A stretch of DNA of 5,697 bases from Candidatus Dormiibacterota bacterium. GTDB taxonomy: Bacteria > Chloroflexota > Dormibacteria > Aeolococcales > Bog-877. Made by a program: the position numbers and the translations under genes. The stretch lies in assembly GCA_030038765.1 (NCBI GenBank), contig JASHRA010000182.1, positions 1 through 5,697 of the forward strand, in the 5' to 3' direction. Positions 1 to 5,582 of this stretch are shown one piece after another. The notes below the pieces were generated by a model. That model saw nothing but the letters and a program-made list of their open reading frames with translations. It did no database searches and was not told where the DNA came from. How positions within the stretch are numbered: the first letter of the stretch is position 1; each line of letters opens with the position of its first letter.

Positions 1-629
1 GCCAGCGCGGCCGCCCAGTGGACGGGACCGAAGAGAGCGAAGGCCACGGCCGAGATCAGCGTGGCCAAGCCCACCAGCATGTTCTTCAGCGCGTTGGCGA
101 TCGGGAACCGACTCTCCGCCGCCAGCAGCACGAGGGTTAACACCATAACCCCCGCGCCGGCCCCGAAGTAGCTGTTGTAGAGCGAGAGAAGGAGCAGGCC
201 CGCTGGCAGCAGGAGCTGCCTGCCAGAGCGGGCGTGGCGGGAGCGCCAGGCGCTCAGCTGGGGCTCCAGCAGCAGCGCCAGCGATCCCAGGGCCACCAGG
301 TACGGCACCACCAGGGAGAAGGTGTGGGCTGGCGTGGAGAGCAGCAGCACGGCGCCGACCAGGCCCCCCGCCACCACCGGCCAGGACCAGCGCCAGAGCC
401 GGGCCAGCTGGCCGCGGAGCTCCGGCCGCGAGCCCAGAGCGGATCCCGGCCAGCAGGCGACCAGGGCCACCGAGTTGGTCATGGACGCGGGCAGCGCGCC
501 GATGCCCACCGCCAGCAGCGCCGGGTAGGAGACGAGGGAGGTGATGCCGCCGGCCGAGCCCACCACCCCGGCCAGGGCTCCCGCGAGGAGCAGGAGCAGG
601 AGGTGCGCGGTGGAGAGGCCGATCAACAT
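1..629 (-). CDS. TauE/SafE family membrane permease, C-terminus beyond window edge
   Basis: About 209 residues are visible; family members are usually near 250, so roughly the last 40 (the final membrane segment or two) lie beyond base 1. The protein is almost entirely hydrophobic, with segments near residues 8-24, 35-58, 82-98, 105-121, 138-152, 158-170 and 184-202. The two family half-repeats are recognisable: GVVGSAGG (21-28) followed by SYPALLAVGI and TNSVAL, and in the second half NSYFGAGAGVMVL (152-164) followed by NALKNMLVG (178-186). TauE/SafE proteins are inner-membrane carriers linked to export or uptake of sulfite, sulfonates and other organic anions; the substrate here cannot be told. 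ATG at 629 is the only ATG, GTG or TTG in frame after the leuS stop, so the start is well constrained although no good ribosome-binding site is visible. It lies 96 bases downstream of leuS on the same strand. Codons in its middle (GTT, TTA, AGT, CTT) are less GC-biased than in the neighbours. Confidence 0.85.
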   Translation of the reverse strand, partial: MLIGLSTAHLLLLLLAGALAGVVGSAGGITSLVSYPALLAVGIGALPASMTNSVALVACWPGSALGSRPELRGQLARLWRWSWPVVAGGLVGAVLLLSTPAHTFSLVVPYLVALGSLALLLEPQLSAWRSRHARSGRQLLLPAGLLLLSLYNSYFGAGAGVMVLTLVLLAAESRFPIANALKNMLVGLATLISAVAFALFGPVHWAAAL

Positions 630-663
630 CGGGGCGGCCCGTTGGTCGCGTCCGCCAGCGGCA

Positions 664-719
664 GGGCCCGGGCCGGGCTCTGCGCCTGGAGGCGGGCGGT
701 GTTGGTGTGGGCCGGGCCC
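664..719 (-). terminator. GC-rich inverted repeat after leuS, possible weak terminator
   Basis: A perfect 10-bp inverted repeat, gggcccggcc at 664-673 and ggccgggccc at 710-719, flanks a 36-base loop just downstream of the leuS stop. The loop holds a small nested hairpin (cgcc at 683-686, ggcg at 691-694). There is no T-tract on either strand, so this is not a classical intrinsic terminator. It may slow polymerase or stabilise the 3' end of the leuS transcript, or be chance in GC-rich sequence. Confidence 0.25.
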
Positions 720-725
720 GAGGCG

Positions 726-3146
726 TCAGACGACGAGGTTCACCTGGCGGTCGGGCACCACCACCACCCTCCGCGGCGAGCCCCCGTCCAGCCACTGCTG
801 GATGCGGGGCAGCTCCAGGGCGCGCCGCCTCAGCTCGGACTCGTCCGCTCCCGCCGGGACCCGCATCTGGTCGCGCTTCCTGCCGTTGACGCACACCACC
901 ACCTGGACCTCCTGCTCGGCGAGCAGCTCGGGGTCGAACTGGGGCCAGGGCTGCTGGTGCACCGAGTAGGGGCGTCCCAGGCGCTCCCAGAGCTCCTCCG
1001 CGAGGTGCGGGCAGTAGGGGGCGAGGAGCAGCGCCAGGGTCTCCAGGCAGACCCTGGGGACGGGGCCATCGTGCTCGCGCAGGAGGTTGGTGAAGATCAT
1101 CATGGCGGCGATCGCGGTGTTGAACTTGAGCTCGGGCGTGTCCTGGGTCACCTGCCGGATGCAGCGGTGCCGGGCCCGGGCCAGCGCCACCGGCTCGCGC
1201 GGCTCCTCACCCTCCGGGGCCACCCGGCCCAGCAGGCGCACCACGTGGGTGAGGAAGCGGTAGGGGCCGTTGATGCCGGTGTCGATGAAGTTGCCGCTCT
1301 CCTGGTAGGGGCCGAGGTAGAGCAGGTAGAGGCGGAAGGCGTCGGCGCCGAAGCGGTCGATGTAGTCGTCGGGCACGACCACGTTGCCCCGCGACTTGGA
1401 CATCTTGGCCCCGCCCATGACGATCATGCCGTGGGCGCGGAAGCGCCGGAAGGGCTCGTCGAAGTCGATGTAGCCCAGCTCCTGGAGCGCCATGCAGATG
1501 AAGCGCGAGTAGAGCAGGTGGAGCACGGCGTGCTCGTTGCCGCCGTGGTAGTAGGTGACGGGCAGCCACTTGCGCGTCAGCTGGGGGTCGAAGGCCAGGT
1601 CCTGGCGCCGCGCCGAGGGGTAGCGCAGGTAGTACCAGGAGCTGTCGAGGAAGGTGTCGGAGACGTCGGTGTCCCGTCGCGCCGGCCCCCCGCACTGGGG
1701 GCAGCTGGTGTTGAGGAACTCGGGGTCCCGCGCCAGCGGCGACTCCCCGGTTCCCAGGGGGCGGAAGTCCTCGATGTAGGGGAGCAGCACCGGCAGCTGC
1801 TCCTCCGGCACCGGCACCACGCCGCAGTCGGGGCAGTGGACGGCCGGGATGGGAGGGCCCCAGTAGCGCTGGCGGGAGATGCCCCAGTCGCGCAGCTTGT
1901 AGGTCACGTGGCTCTGGCCCAGGCCCTGCTCCACCAGCGCCGCCGTGATCAGCTCCCGGGCCGGATCCGGGGCGCCCAGGCCGTCGAACTCGCCGCTGTT
2001 GACGAGCACGCCCGAGCCCGAGTGGGCCCCCGCTCCCTCGCCGCCCGAGACCACCTCCACGATCGGCAGGCGGTGGTGGACGGCGAAGTCGTGGTCGCGC
2101 TGGTCGTGGGCCGGCACCGCCATGATGGCCCCGGTGCCGTAGCCGGAGAGGACGTACTCCGCCGTGTAGAGGGGGATGCGGGCGCCGGTCAGGGGGTGGG
2201 TGGCGTCGCGGCCCAGGGCCACGCCGCTGACCGAGCCCTCCTCGTCGCGCTGCCCCGCGATGCGGTGCCGGGCCGCCTCGGCGACGAACTCCGCCACCTC
2301 CGAGCGCCGCTCCGGGGAGCTGAGGGAGAGGGTGCGGGGGTGGTCCGGGGCCAGCACCATGAAGGTGGCGCCGAAGACGGTGTCGGGCCGGGTGGAGAAG
2401 ACCCGGAGCGGCTCCTCGCCGGGGATGGGGAAGTCGATGAGAGCGCCCTGGCTGCGCCCGATCCAGTGCCGCTGCAGCGCCTTGGTGCTCTCCGACCAGT
2501 CCATCTGGTCGAGGTCGGAGAGCAGCTTCTCGGTGAAGGCGGTGATGCGCAGGAACCACTGCTCCAGCTCCCGCTCCACCACCTGGGCCCCGCAGCGCTC
2601 GCAGGTGCCGTCGGCCAGCACCTGCTCGTCGGCCAGCACGGTGAGGTCCTGGGGACACCACTTGACGTTGCGCCGAGCGCGGTAGGCGAAGCCGCCCTTC
2701 CACAGGGTGAGGAAGAGCCACTGGGTCCAGCGGTAGTACTCGGGGTCGGTGGTGGCCAGGGAGTGGCTCCAGTCGTACTGGGCGCCGAGCCGCTCCAGCT
2801 GGCGGGTGAAGCGCTTGATGTTGCTCGCGATCAGCTCGGTGGGGTGGCGCCCCACCTTGAGCGCGTAGTTCTCGCTGTGGATGCCGAAGGCGTCGAAGCC
2901 GATGGGCTCGAAGACGTCCCGCCCCTCCATGCGGCGGAAGCGGCCGTGGGCGTCGGCGCCGGAGAAGGCGTACATGTTGCCCACGTGCAGGCCCTCGGCG
3001 GAGGGGTAGGGGAACATCATGAGGTTGTAGTAGGGGCGGGCCGCCGCCTCCAGGTCGGTGCGGTAGAGGCCGGTCTCCTCCCAGCGGGCCTGCCACTTGG
3101 CCTCCACGGCGGCGTGGTCGTAGCGGGAATCCAACTCGTGGGGCAT
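726..3146 (-). CDS. leuS: Leucyl-tRNA synthetase (class Ia)
   Basis: Charges tRNA-Leu with leucine using ATP, in the cytoplasm. The 806-residue protein is complete and within the bacterial range. Domains in order: Rossmann-fold catalytic start with MMFPYPSAEG (43-52) and the HIGH-type signature HVGN (54-57); the ZN1 zinc module with C164, C182 and C185; the CP1 editing domain with STRPDTVFG (251-259) and MAVPAHDQRD (342-351), whose D348 matches the conserved editing aspartate; a four-cysteine knuckle (C438/C441 and C482/C485); DTFLDSSWYYLRY; KMSKS (581-585); an anticodon-binding helical domain with APYCPHLAEELW; and a C-terminal domain from about 747 with the pattern VNGRKRD and ending VNLVV. 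The fourth position of HIGH is Asn instead of His. Between the editing half and KMSKS the chain runs directly (GMIVMGGAKMSKS), with no leucine-specific insertion of the T. thermophilus/E. coli type. ATG at 3146 is chosen because MPHELDSRYD leads into the family N-terminus; its ribosome-binding site is weak. The stop is TGA. Confidence 0.97.
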   Translation of the reverse strand: MPHELDSRYDHAAVEAKWQARWEETGLYRTDLEAAARPYYNLMMFPYPSAEGLHVGNMYAFSGADAHGRFRRMEGRDVFEPIGFDAFGIHSENYALKVGRHPTELIASNIKRFTRQLERLGAQYDWSHSLATTDPEYYRWTQWLFLTLWKGGFAYRARRNVKWCPQDLTVLADEQVLADGTCERCGAQVVERELEQWFLRITAFTEKLLSDLDQMDWSESTKALQRHWIGRSQGALIDFPIPGEEPLRVFSTRPDTVFGATFMVLAPDHPRTLSLSSPERRSEVAEFVAEAARHRIAGQRDEEGSVSGVALGRDATHPLTGARIPLYTAEYVLSGYGTGAIMAVPAHDQRDHDFAVHHRLPIVEVVSGGEGAGAHSGSGVLVNSGEFDGLGAPDPARELITAALVEQGLGQSHVTYKLRDWGISRQRYWGPPIPAVHCPDCGVVPVPEEQLPVLLPYIEDFRPLGTGESPLARDPEFLNTSCPQCGGPARRDTDVSDTFLDSSWYYLRYPSARRQDLAFDPQLTRKWLPVTYYHGGNEHAVLHLLYSRFICMALQELGYIDFDEPFRRFRAHGMIVMGGAKMSKSRGNVVVPDDYIDRFGADAFRLYLLYLGPYQESGNFIDTGINGPYRFLTHVVRLLGRVAPEGEEPREPVALARARHRCIRQVTQDTPELKFNTAIAAMMIFTNLLREHDGPVPRVCLETLALLLAPYCPHLAEELWERLGRPYSVHQQPWPQFDPELLAEQEVQVVVCVNGRKRDQMRVPAGADESELRRRALELPRIQQWLDGGSPRRVVVVPDRQVNLVV

Positions 3147-3243
3147 GATGCCAGCTGCCCTAGGGGCGCTTCCCGAGTGGTCCCATATACTCCGCCCGGG
3201 CCGGGGTCGGCGCCGGGCCGGCGGCCGCCCTCAAGGAGATGAG
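3147..3243. promoter_or_regulatory. Divergent intergenic region with AT-rich promoter candidate
   Basis: This 97-base gap separates leuS (leftward) from the membrane-protein gene (rightward). Its only AT-rich patch is catatact at 3184-3191. Reading right, TATACT (3186-3191) matches five of six bases of a sigma-70-type -10 box and would give a leader of about 45 bases before the TTG start. Reading left, TATATG (3189-3184) matches four of six and would give a leuS leader of about 30 bases. No convincing -35 hexamer is found at 16-18 bases on either side. Short palindromes are present: ccctaggg (3158-3165), a gcccgg/ccgggc stem (3194-3199 with 3213-3218) and ggcggccgcc (3220-3229). No T-box-like leader is visible; the space is far too short for one. 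Confidence 0.35.
3233..3238 (+). promoter_or_regulatory. Ribosome-binding site that fixes a TTG start
   Basis: AAGGAG lies five bases before TTG at 3244-3246, which is in frame with the downstream membrane protein. The nearer ATG at 3239 is out of frame and meets a TGA two codons later. The in-frame ATG at 3145 would place the N-terminus over the leuS start codon and add 33 residues of low-complexity Arg/Gly/Pro sequence. TTG is therefore the better start. Confidence 0.75.
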
Positions 3244-3894
3244 TTGACCGAGACCAGGGCCGGCAAGGCGGGCGTCGAGGTGCGCAAGGCTCCCCGGATC
3301 CGCGCCGGACGCAACCGCAAAGAGCGCCACAACCTGGTCTCCTTCCATGGCCACGGGCTGCTGGCGCTGATCATATTCGCCATCCTCGCGCTCTCGGTGC
3401 TGGGGGTGGGTCTGGCCGTGGCCTCGCTCACCATCTTCTCCGTCGGCAACCAGCAGCCGGGGGCGGCGCCGGTCCGGGGGGACAGCCCCAGCGCCACCCC
3501 CAGCTCCATCAGCAGCCTCATCGGCCACCCCGTCAACGGCACCCTGATCGGGGTCTGGGTGGACAAGAACCTGGTCGTGATCCAGCCCCAGGGCGGCCAG
3601 CCGGTGCAGGCCCTGGTCACGGCCAAGAGCCAGCTGAGCCGGGGCGGGTCCCCGGTGCCGATCTCGGAGCTGATCTCCGGCGACGCGGTGGTGGTCACCT
3701 TCGTCGCCGGGCCCCGGGAGACCCTGGAGGTGGCCACCCTCAACGACGTGGAGACGCTGCCCACCAACACGCCCAACACCACCCTGGCGCCCTCCTACCC
3801 GCCCACGCCGACGCCCCGGCCCACGGCCGTGCCCACGCCCACGCCGACCCCCGGCCTGCCCCTGCCCAAGCCGAGCCAGCCGAAGGGGCCCTAG
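3244..3894 (+). CDS. Unrecognised single-pass membrane protein with Pro/Thr-rich C-terminal tail
   Basis: A 216-residue product when started at TTG 3244. I do not recognise the family. Residues 1-37 are strongly basic (RIRAGRNRKERH) and probably cytoplasmic. Residues 38-67 form one long hydrophobic segment (GLLALIIFAILALSVLGVGL onward), best read as a signal anchor since no cleavage or lipobox motif follows. A Ser/Pro/Gly linker covers about 68-92. Residues 95-172 look like a small beta-rich domain: alternating hydrophobic strands (GTLIGVWVDKNLVVIQP, VQALVTAKSQL), then ISELISGDAVVVTF and an ending ATLNDVETL. That pattern recalls secreted DUF5666-like or OB-type domains, but only as a loose resemblance. 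Residues 173-216 are a Thr/Pro-rich tail (PTPTPRPTAVPTPTPTPGLP), as in extracellular wall-spanning or glycosylated linkers. Topology inferred: N-terminus in, C-terminus outside. It is transcribed away from leuS and converges on the PHP gene, so it is probably monocistronic. It is likely real because of its ordered membrane-protein composition and strong ribosome-binding site. Confidence 0.75.
   Translation: MTETRAGKAGVEVRKAPRIRAGRNRKERHNLVSFHGHGLLALIIFAILALSVLGVGLAVASLTIFSVGNQQPGAAPVRGDSPSATPSSISSLIGHPVNGTLIGVWVDKNLVVIQPQGGQPVQALVTAKSQLSRGGSPVPISELISGDAVVVTFVAGPRETLEVATLNDVETLPTNTPNTTLAPSYPPTPTPRPTAVPTPTPTPGLPLPKPSQPKGP
3891..3894. other. CTAG palindrome used as stop codon on both strands
   Basis: The plus-strand gene ends with TAG at 3892-3894 and the minus-strand PHP gene ends with TAG at 3893-3891. 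Both stops come from the same four-base palindrome, so the convergent reading frames overlap by four bases. No intergenic space remains; any terminator for either gene must lie inside the 3' end of the other. A perfect palindrome, gcgggcgcccgc at 3901-3912, follows immediately inside the PHP gene, but it has no T-run. Confidence 0.85.
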
Positions 3895-4586
3895 CCCTCC
3901 GCGGGCGCCCGCAGCGAGGAGAGCTCGATCCCGCGCCGGGCCAGGATCACCCAGGGGGCCCGGCCCGAGACCCGCTCCACCAGCTCCTGGGCGAGGCCGC
4001 TGCCGGCCAGCAGCTGGGCCGCCCGCTCGGCGCTGAGCAGGCTCTCGGGCCGGTGGGCGTCCGAGTCCAGCACCAGCGGCGCGCCCAGCTCCAGGGCCAC
4101 CTTGGCGACGTGGCCGTTGGTGAGCCCGTGCAGGCCGGCGGCGCTGATCTCCAGGTGGATGCCACGCTCGCGCGCCTGCTCCGCCTCCCGCGCCGTGAGC
4201 AGGCCCGGGTGGGCCAGGATGTCCACGTCCGGGCAGGCGGTGGCGGCCAGGTTGAGCCCGGGCTGGGGGAAGTCCCCCAGCGTCTCCCCGTGGACCACCA
4301 CCAGGCGCGCGCCCAGCGAGCGCGCCCGGGCCGCCACCCGGGCCACCCGCTCCGGCGCCACCCGCGTCACCTCCACCGCCGGGATGGCGTCCAGTCCCAG
4401 CTCGGCGCCCACCCGGGCGCAGGCGGCGACGATCTCCGGCACCCTCGCCTCCACCGAGCTCTCGTCGACGTGGTCGCTGCAGACGTAGGCGGCGTAGCCG
4501 TTCTGCTGGCAGCGCCGGGCCATGTCCAGCGGGCTGGCGTGGCCGTCCGAGATCGAGGTGTGGGTGTGGAAGTCGAAGACCGGCAC
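3891..4586 (-). CDS. PHP-domain phosphoesterase, histidinol-phosphatase-like
   Basis: A complete 231-residue protein of the polymerase-and-histidinol-phosphatase (PHP) superfamily, hydrolases using a cluster of two or three metal ions in a distorted barrel. Expected metal ligands are visible in order: DFHTHT (H7, H9) with SDG (D14), SDH (D38, H39), E72 in PAVEVT, H99 in VVVHGET, H126 in DILAHPG, and D176/H178 in LDSDAH. The extra patterns VVHGETLGD, LEISA and TNGHVA fit the short stand-alone group often labelled 'histidinol phosphate phosphatase domain-containing protein', about this length. The true substrate is unknown: no his genes lie near, and PHP proteins also act on nucleotides, oligonucleotides and other phosphoesters. 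The start is GTG at 4586. An in-frame TAA three codons upstream (4598-4596) rules out anything longer, and the HxH motif begins at residue 7. No strong ribosome-binding site is seen. It sits 42 bases after the Ppx/GppA gene, probably in the same transcript. Confidence 0.9.
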   Translation of the reverse strand: MPVFDFHTHTSISDGHASPLDMARRCQQNGYAAYVCSDHVDESSVEARVPEIVAACARVGAELGLDAIPAVEVTRVAPERVARVAARARSLGARLVVVHGETLGDFPQPGLNLAATACPDVDILAHPGLLTAREAEQARERGIHLEISAAGLHGLTNGHVAKVALELGAPLVLDSDAHRPESLLSAERAAQLLAGSGLAQELVERVSGRAPWVILARRGIELSSLRAPAEG

Positions 4587-4601
4587 CCGCTGAGCTTAGC
4601 C

Positions 4602-4616
4602 GCAGGCCGCGCCTGC
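4602..4616 (-). other. Small GC hairpin between the Ppx/GppA and PHP genes
   Basis: GCAGGC (4602-4607) and GCCTGC (4611-4616) form a perfect 6-bp stem with a 3-base loop in the 42-base gap. No T-run follows on the minus strand, so termination is doubtful. It could act as a pause or RNA-processing site, or be chance. Confidence 0.3.
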
Positions 4617-4628
4617 CCGGCCGCTGGC

Positions 4629-5582
4629 TCAGGCGGGGACGGCTGCCCCGGCCAGGCGGAGCAGGATCCCGTCCCGGATGCCGCGCTCGGTGACGACCAG
4701 GTCGGAGCTGCGGTAGCGGTCCAGCAGCCCCACCAGCACCGGCAGGCCGCCGGCCATGAGCCGGGCCCGGGCCGGGCTGAGGCCGGTGCTGCGGGCCACC
4801 TCGGAGCTGGAGCGGGCCGCGGTCAGCTGCAGCGCCTGCTCCAGCTGCTCCCGGCTGAGCTGGAGCCAGGGCTGGGACTCGGCCTCGTCGGCGAGGGTGC
4901 GGCCGGAGTCGGCGAAGGGGGCGCGCAGCCCGAGCAGGACGGGCAGGTTGGAGGCGGTGCCGCCGGTGGCGATCAGCTCCCCCTCGCCCTCGCGGTTGGG
5001 CGCGCCCTCCAGGATCATGGAGATGCGGGCCTCGGCCTCGGCCCGCTGCCTGGCGGTCATGGGGTCGTCGGCGCCGACCGCGATCAGGATCCGGTCCGAG
5101 CCCAGCTTGAGGCTGGCCCCCCGCTCCGGCTCGCTGCCGTGTCCGTGCACCACCTCGGTGCTGCCCCCGCCCACGTCAAGCACCGTGGCCGGGAGCCCGG
5201 CCGGGACCCGGAAGCTGGTGCCGCCGAGGTAGCTGAGGCGGGCCTCCGCCTCGCCGGTCAGGATGCGCAGCCGGTGCCCGGTCCGGGTCCGCAGCTGCTC
5301 CTGCAGCTGGCCCGCGTCCGAGGCCTGGCGGACCGCTTCGGTGGCCACCAGGCCGAGCGCCTCGGCGCCGTCGTCGACCGCCTCGCGGACCATCCGGCCG
5401 ACCACCTCGACGCTGCGCTGGACCAGCTCCGGGCCCAGCTGCCCGGTGGCGCCCACGGCCCGGCCCAGGGCCAGCAGCTCGACGGCGTGGCGGCGGCGGT
5501 CGGTGCCGGCCTCGTCGACGTCGGCGACCAGCAGGTGGCAGGTGTTGGAGCCCAGGTCGAGGGCCGCCAGGCGCCGGCTCAG
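4629..5582 (-). CDS. Ppx/GppA family phosphatase (exopolyphosphatase or pppGpp phosphohydrolase), probable CTG start
   Basis: A 317-residue member of the Ppx/GppA family (ASKHA fold), which removes terminal phosphates from polyphosphate and/or converts pppGpp to ppGpp in the cytoplasm. From a CTG start at 5582 the motifs run in order: phosphate-1 ALDLGSNTCHLLVADV (7-22), ATEAVRQA (80-87), ILTGEAEARLSYLG (107-120), phosphate-2 VLDVGGGSTE (134-143), adenosine-type ATGGTASN (205-212), a GLSPARARLMAGGLPVL region (267-283) and TERGIRDGILL near 299-309. In the ISGxEEA-type motif the first Glu is Ala, but E113, aligned with catalytic Glu121 of E. coli Ppx, is kept. The length is that of the short family type without the C-terminal HD-like domain; Ppx and GppA activities cannot be told apart by reading. 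The first in-frame GTG (5456) would cut off the phosphate-1 motif. No ATG, GTG or TTG occurs in frame from there to the window edge, and CTG at 5582 overlaps the upstream TGA as CTGA, nine bases after AGGA. The stop is TGA at 4631-4629. Confidence 0.92.
   Translation of the reverse strand: MSRRLAALDLGSNTCHLLVADVDEAGTDRRRHAVELLALGRAVGATGQLGPELVQRSVEVVGRMVREAVDDGAEALGLVATEAVRQASDAGQLQEQLRTRTGHRLRILTGEAEARLSYLGGTSFRVPAGLPATVLDVGGGSTEVVHGHGSEPERGASLKLGSDRILIAVGADDPMTARQRAEAEARISMILEGAPNREGEGELIATGGTASNLPVLLGLRAPFADSGRTLADEAESQPWLQLSREQLEQALQLTAARSSSEVARSTGLSPARARLMAGGLPVLVGLLDRYRSSDLVVTERGIRDGILLRLAGAAVPA

Noticed and set aside
630..728. The leuS TGA is in the same frame as the permease with no other stop between, followed by C (a leaky readthrough context), suggesting a possible fusion.
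   Set aside because: Thirty-two stop-free codons are expected in sequence this GC-rich. The linker is Pro/Gly/Ala/Arg noise, LeuRS ends at its normal VNLVV terminus and the permease starts properly at ATG.
1207..3096. A 629-codon minus-strand frame inside leuS.
   Set aside because: It is an out-of-frame shadow of leuS with Arg/Pro/Gly/Leu-rich low-complexity translation and no motif.
234..3242. A 1002-codon open frame on the plus strand running antisense through leuS.
   Set aside because: It is antisense to a certain leuS, its product is low-complexity Arg/Gly/Ala/Val/His-rich with no domain, and stop codons are rare by chance in such GC-rich DNA when the opposite strand has G/C third positions.
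3145..3243. A 33-residue N-terminal extension of the membrane protein from ATG at 3145.
   Set aside because: It would overlap the leuS start codon and cross the likely promoter, it encodes Arg/Gly/Pro noise, and it lacks the strong ribosome-binding site that precedes TTG at 3244.
3231..3782. A 183-codon minus-strand frame opposite the membrane-protein gene.
   Set aside because: It has no recognisable domain, and the plus-strand frame has a clear anchor, domain and tail plus a good ribosome-binding site.
3833..3853. Short tandem cccacg/ccgacc repeats at the end of the plus-strand gene, considered as a DNA repeat or array.
   Set aside because: They simply encode the Thr-Pro repeats of the tail; they are too short and irregular for a CRISPR array or other functional DNA repeat.
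3901..3912. Perfect palindrome gcgggcgcccgc just after the shared stop, considered as a terminator for the plus-strand gene.
   Set aside because: As a hairpin it gives only a 4-bp stem with a 4-base loop, there is no T-tract, and it lies in codons of the PHP gene; palindromes of this kind are common in GC-rich sequence.
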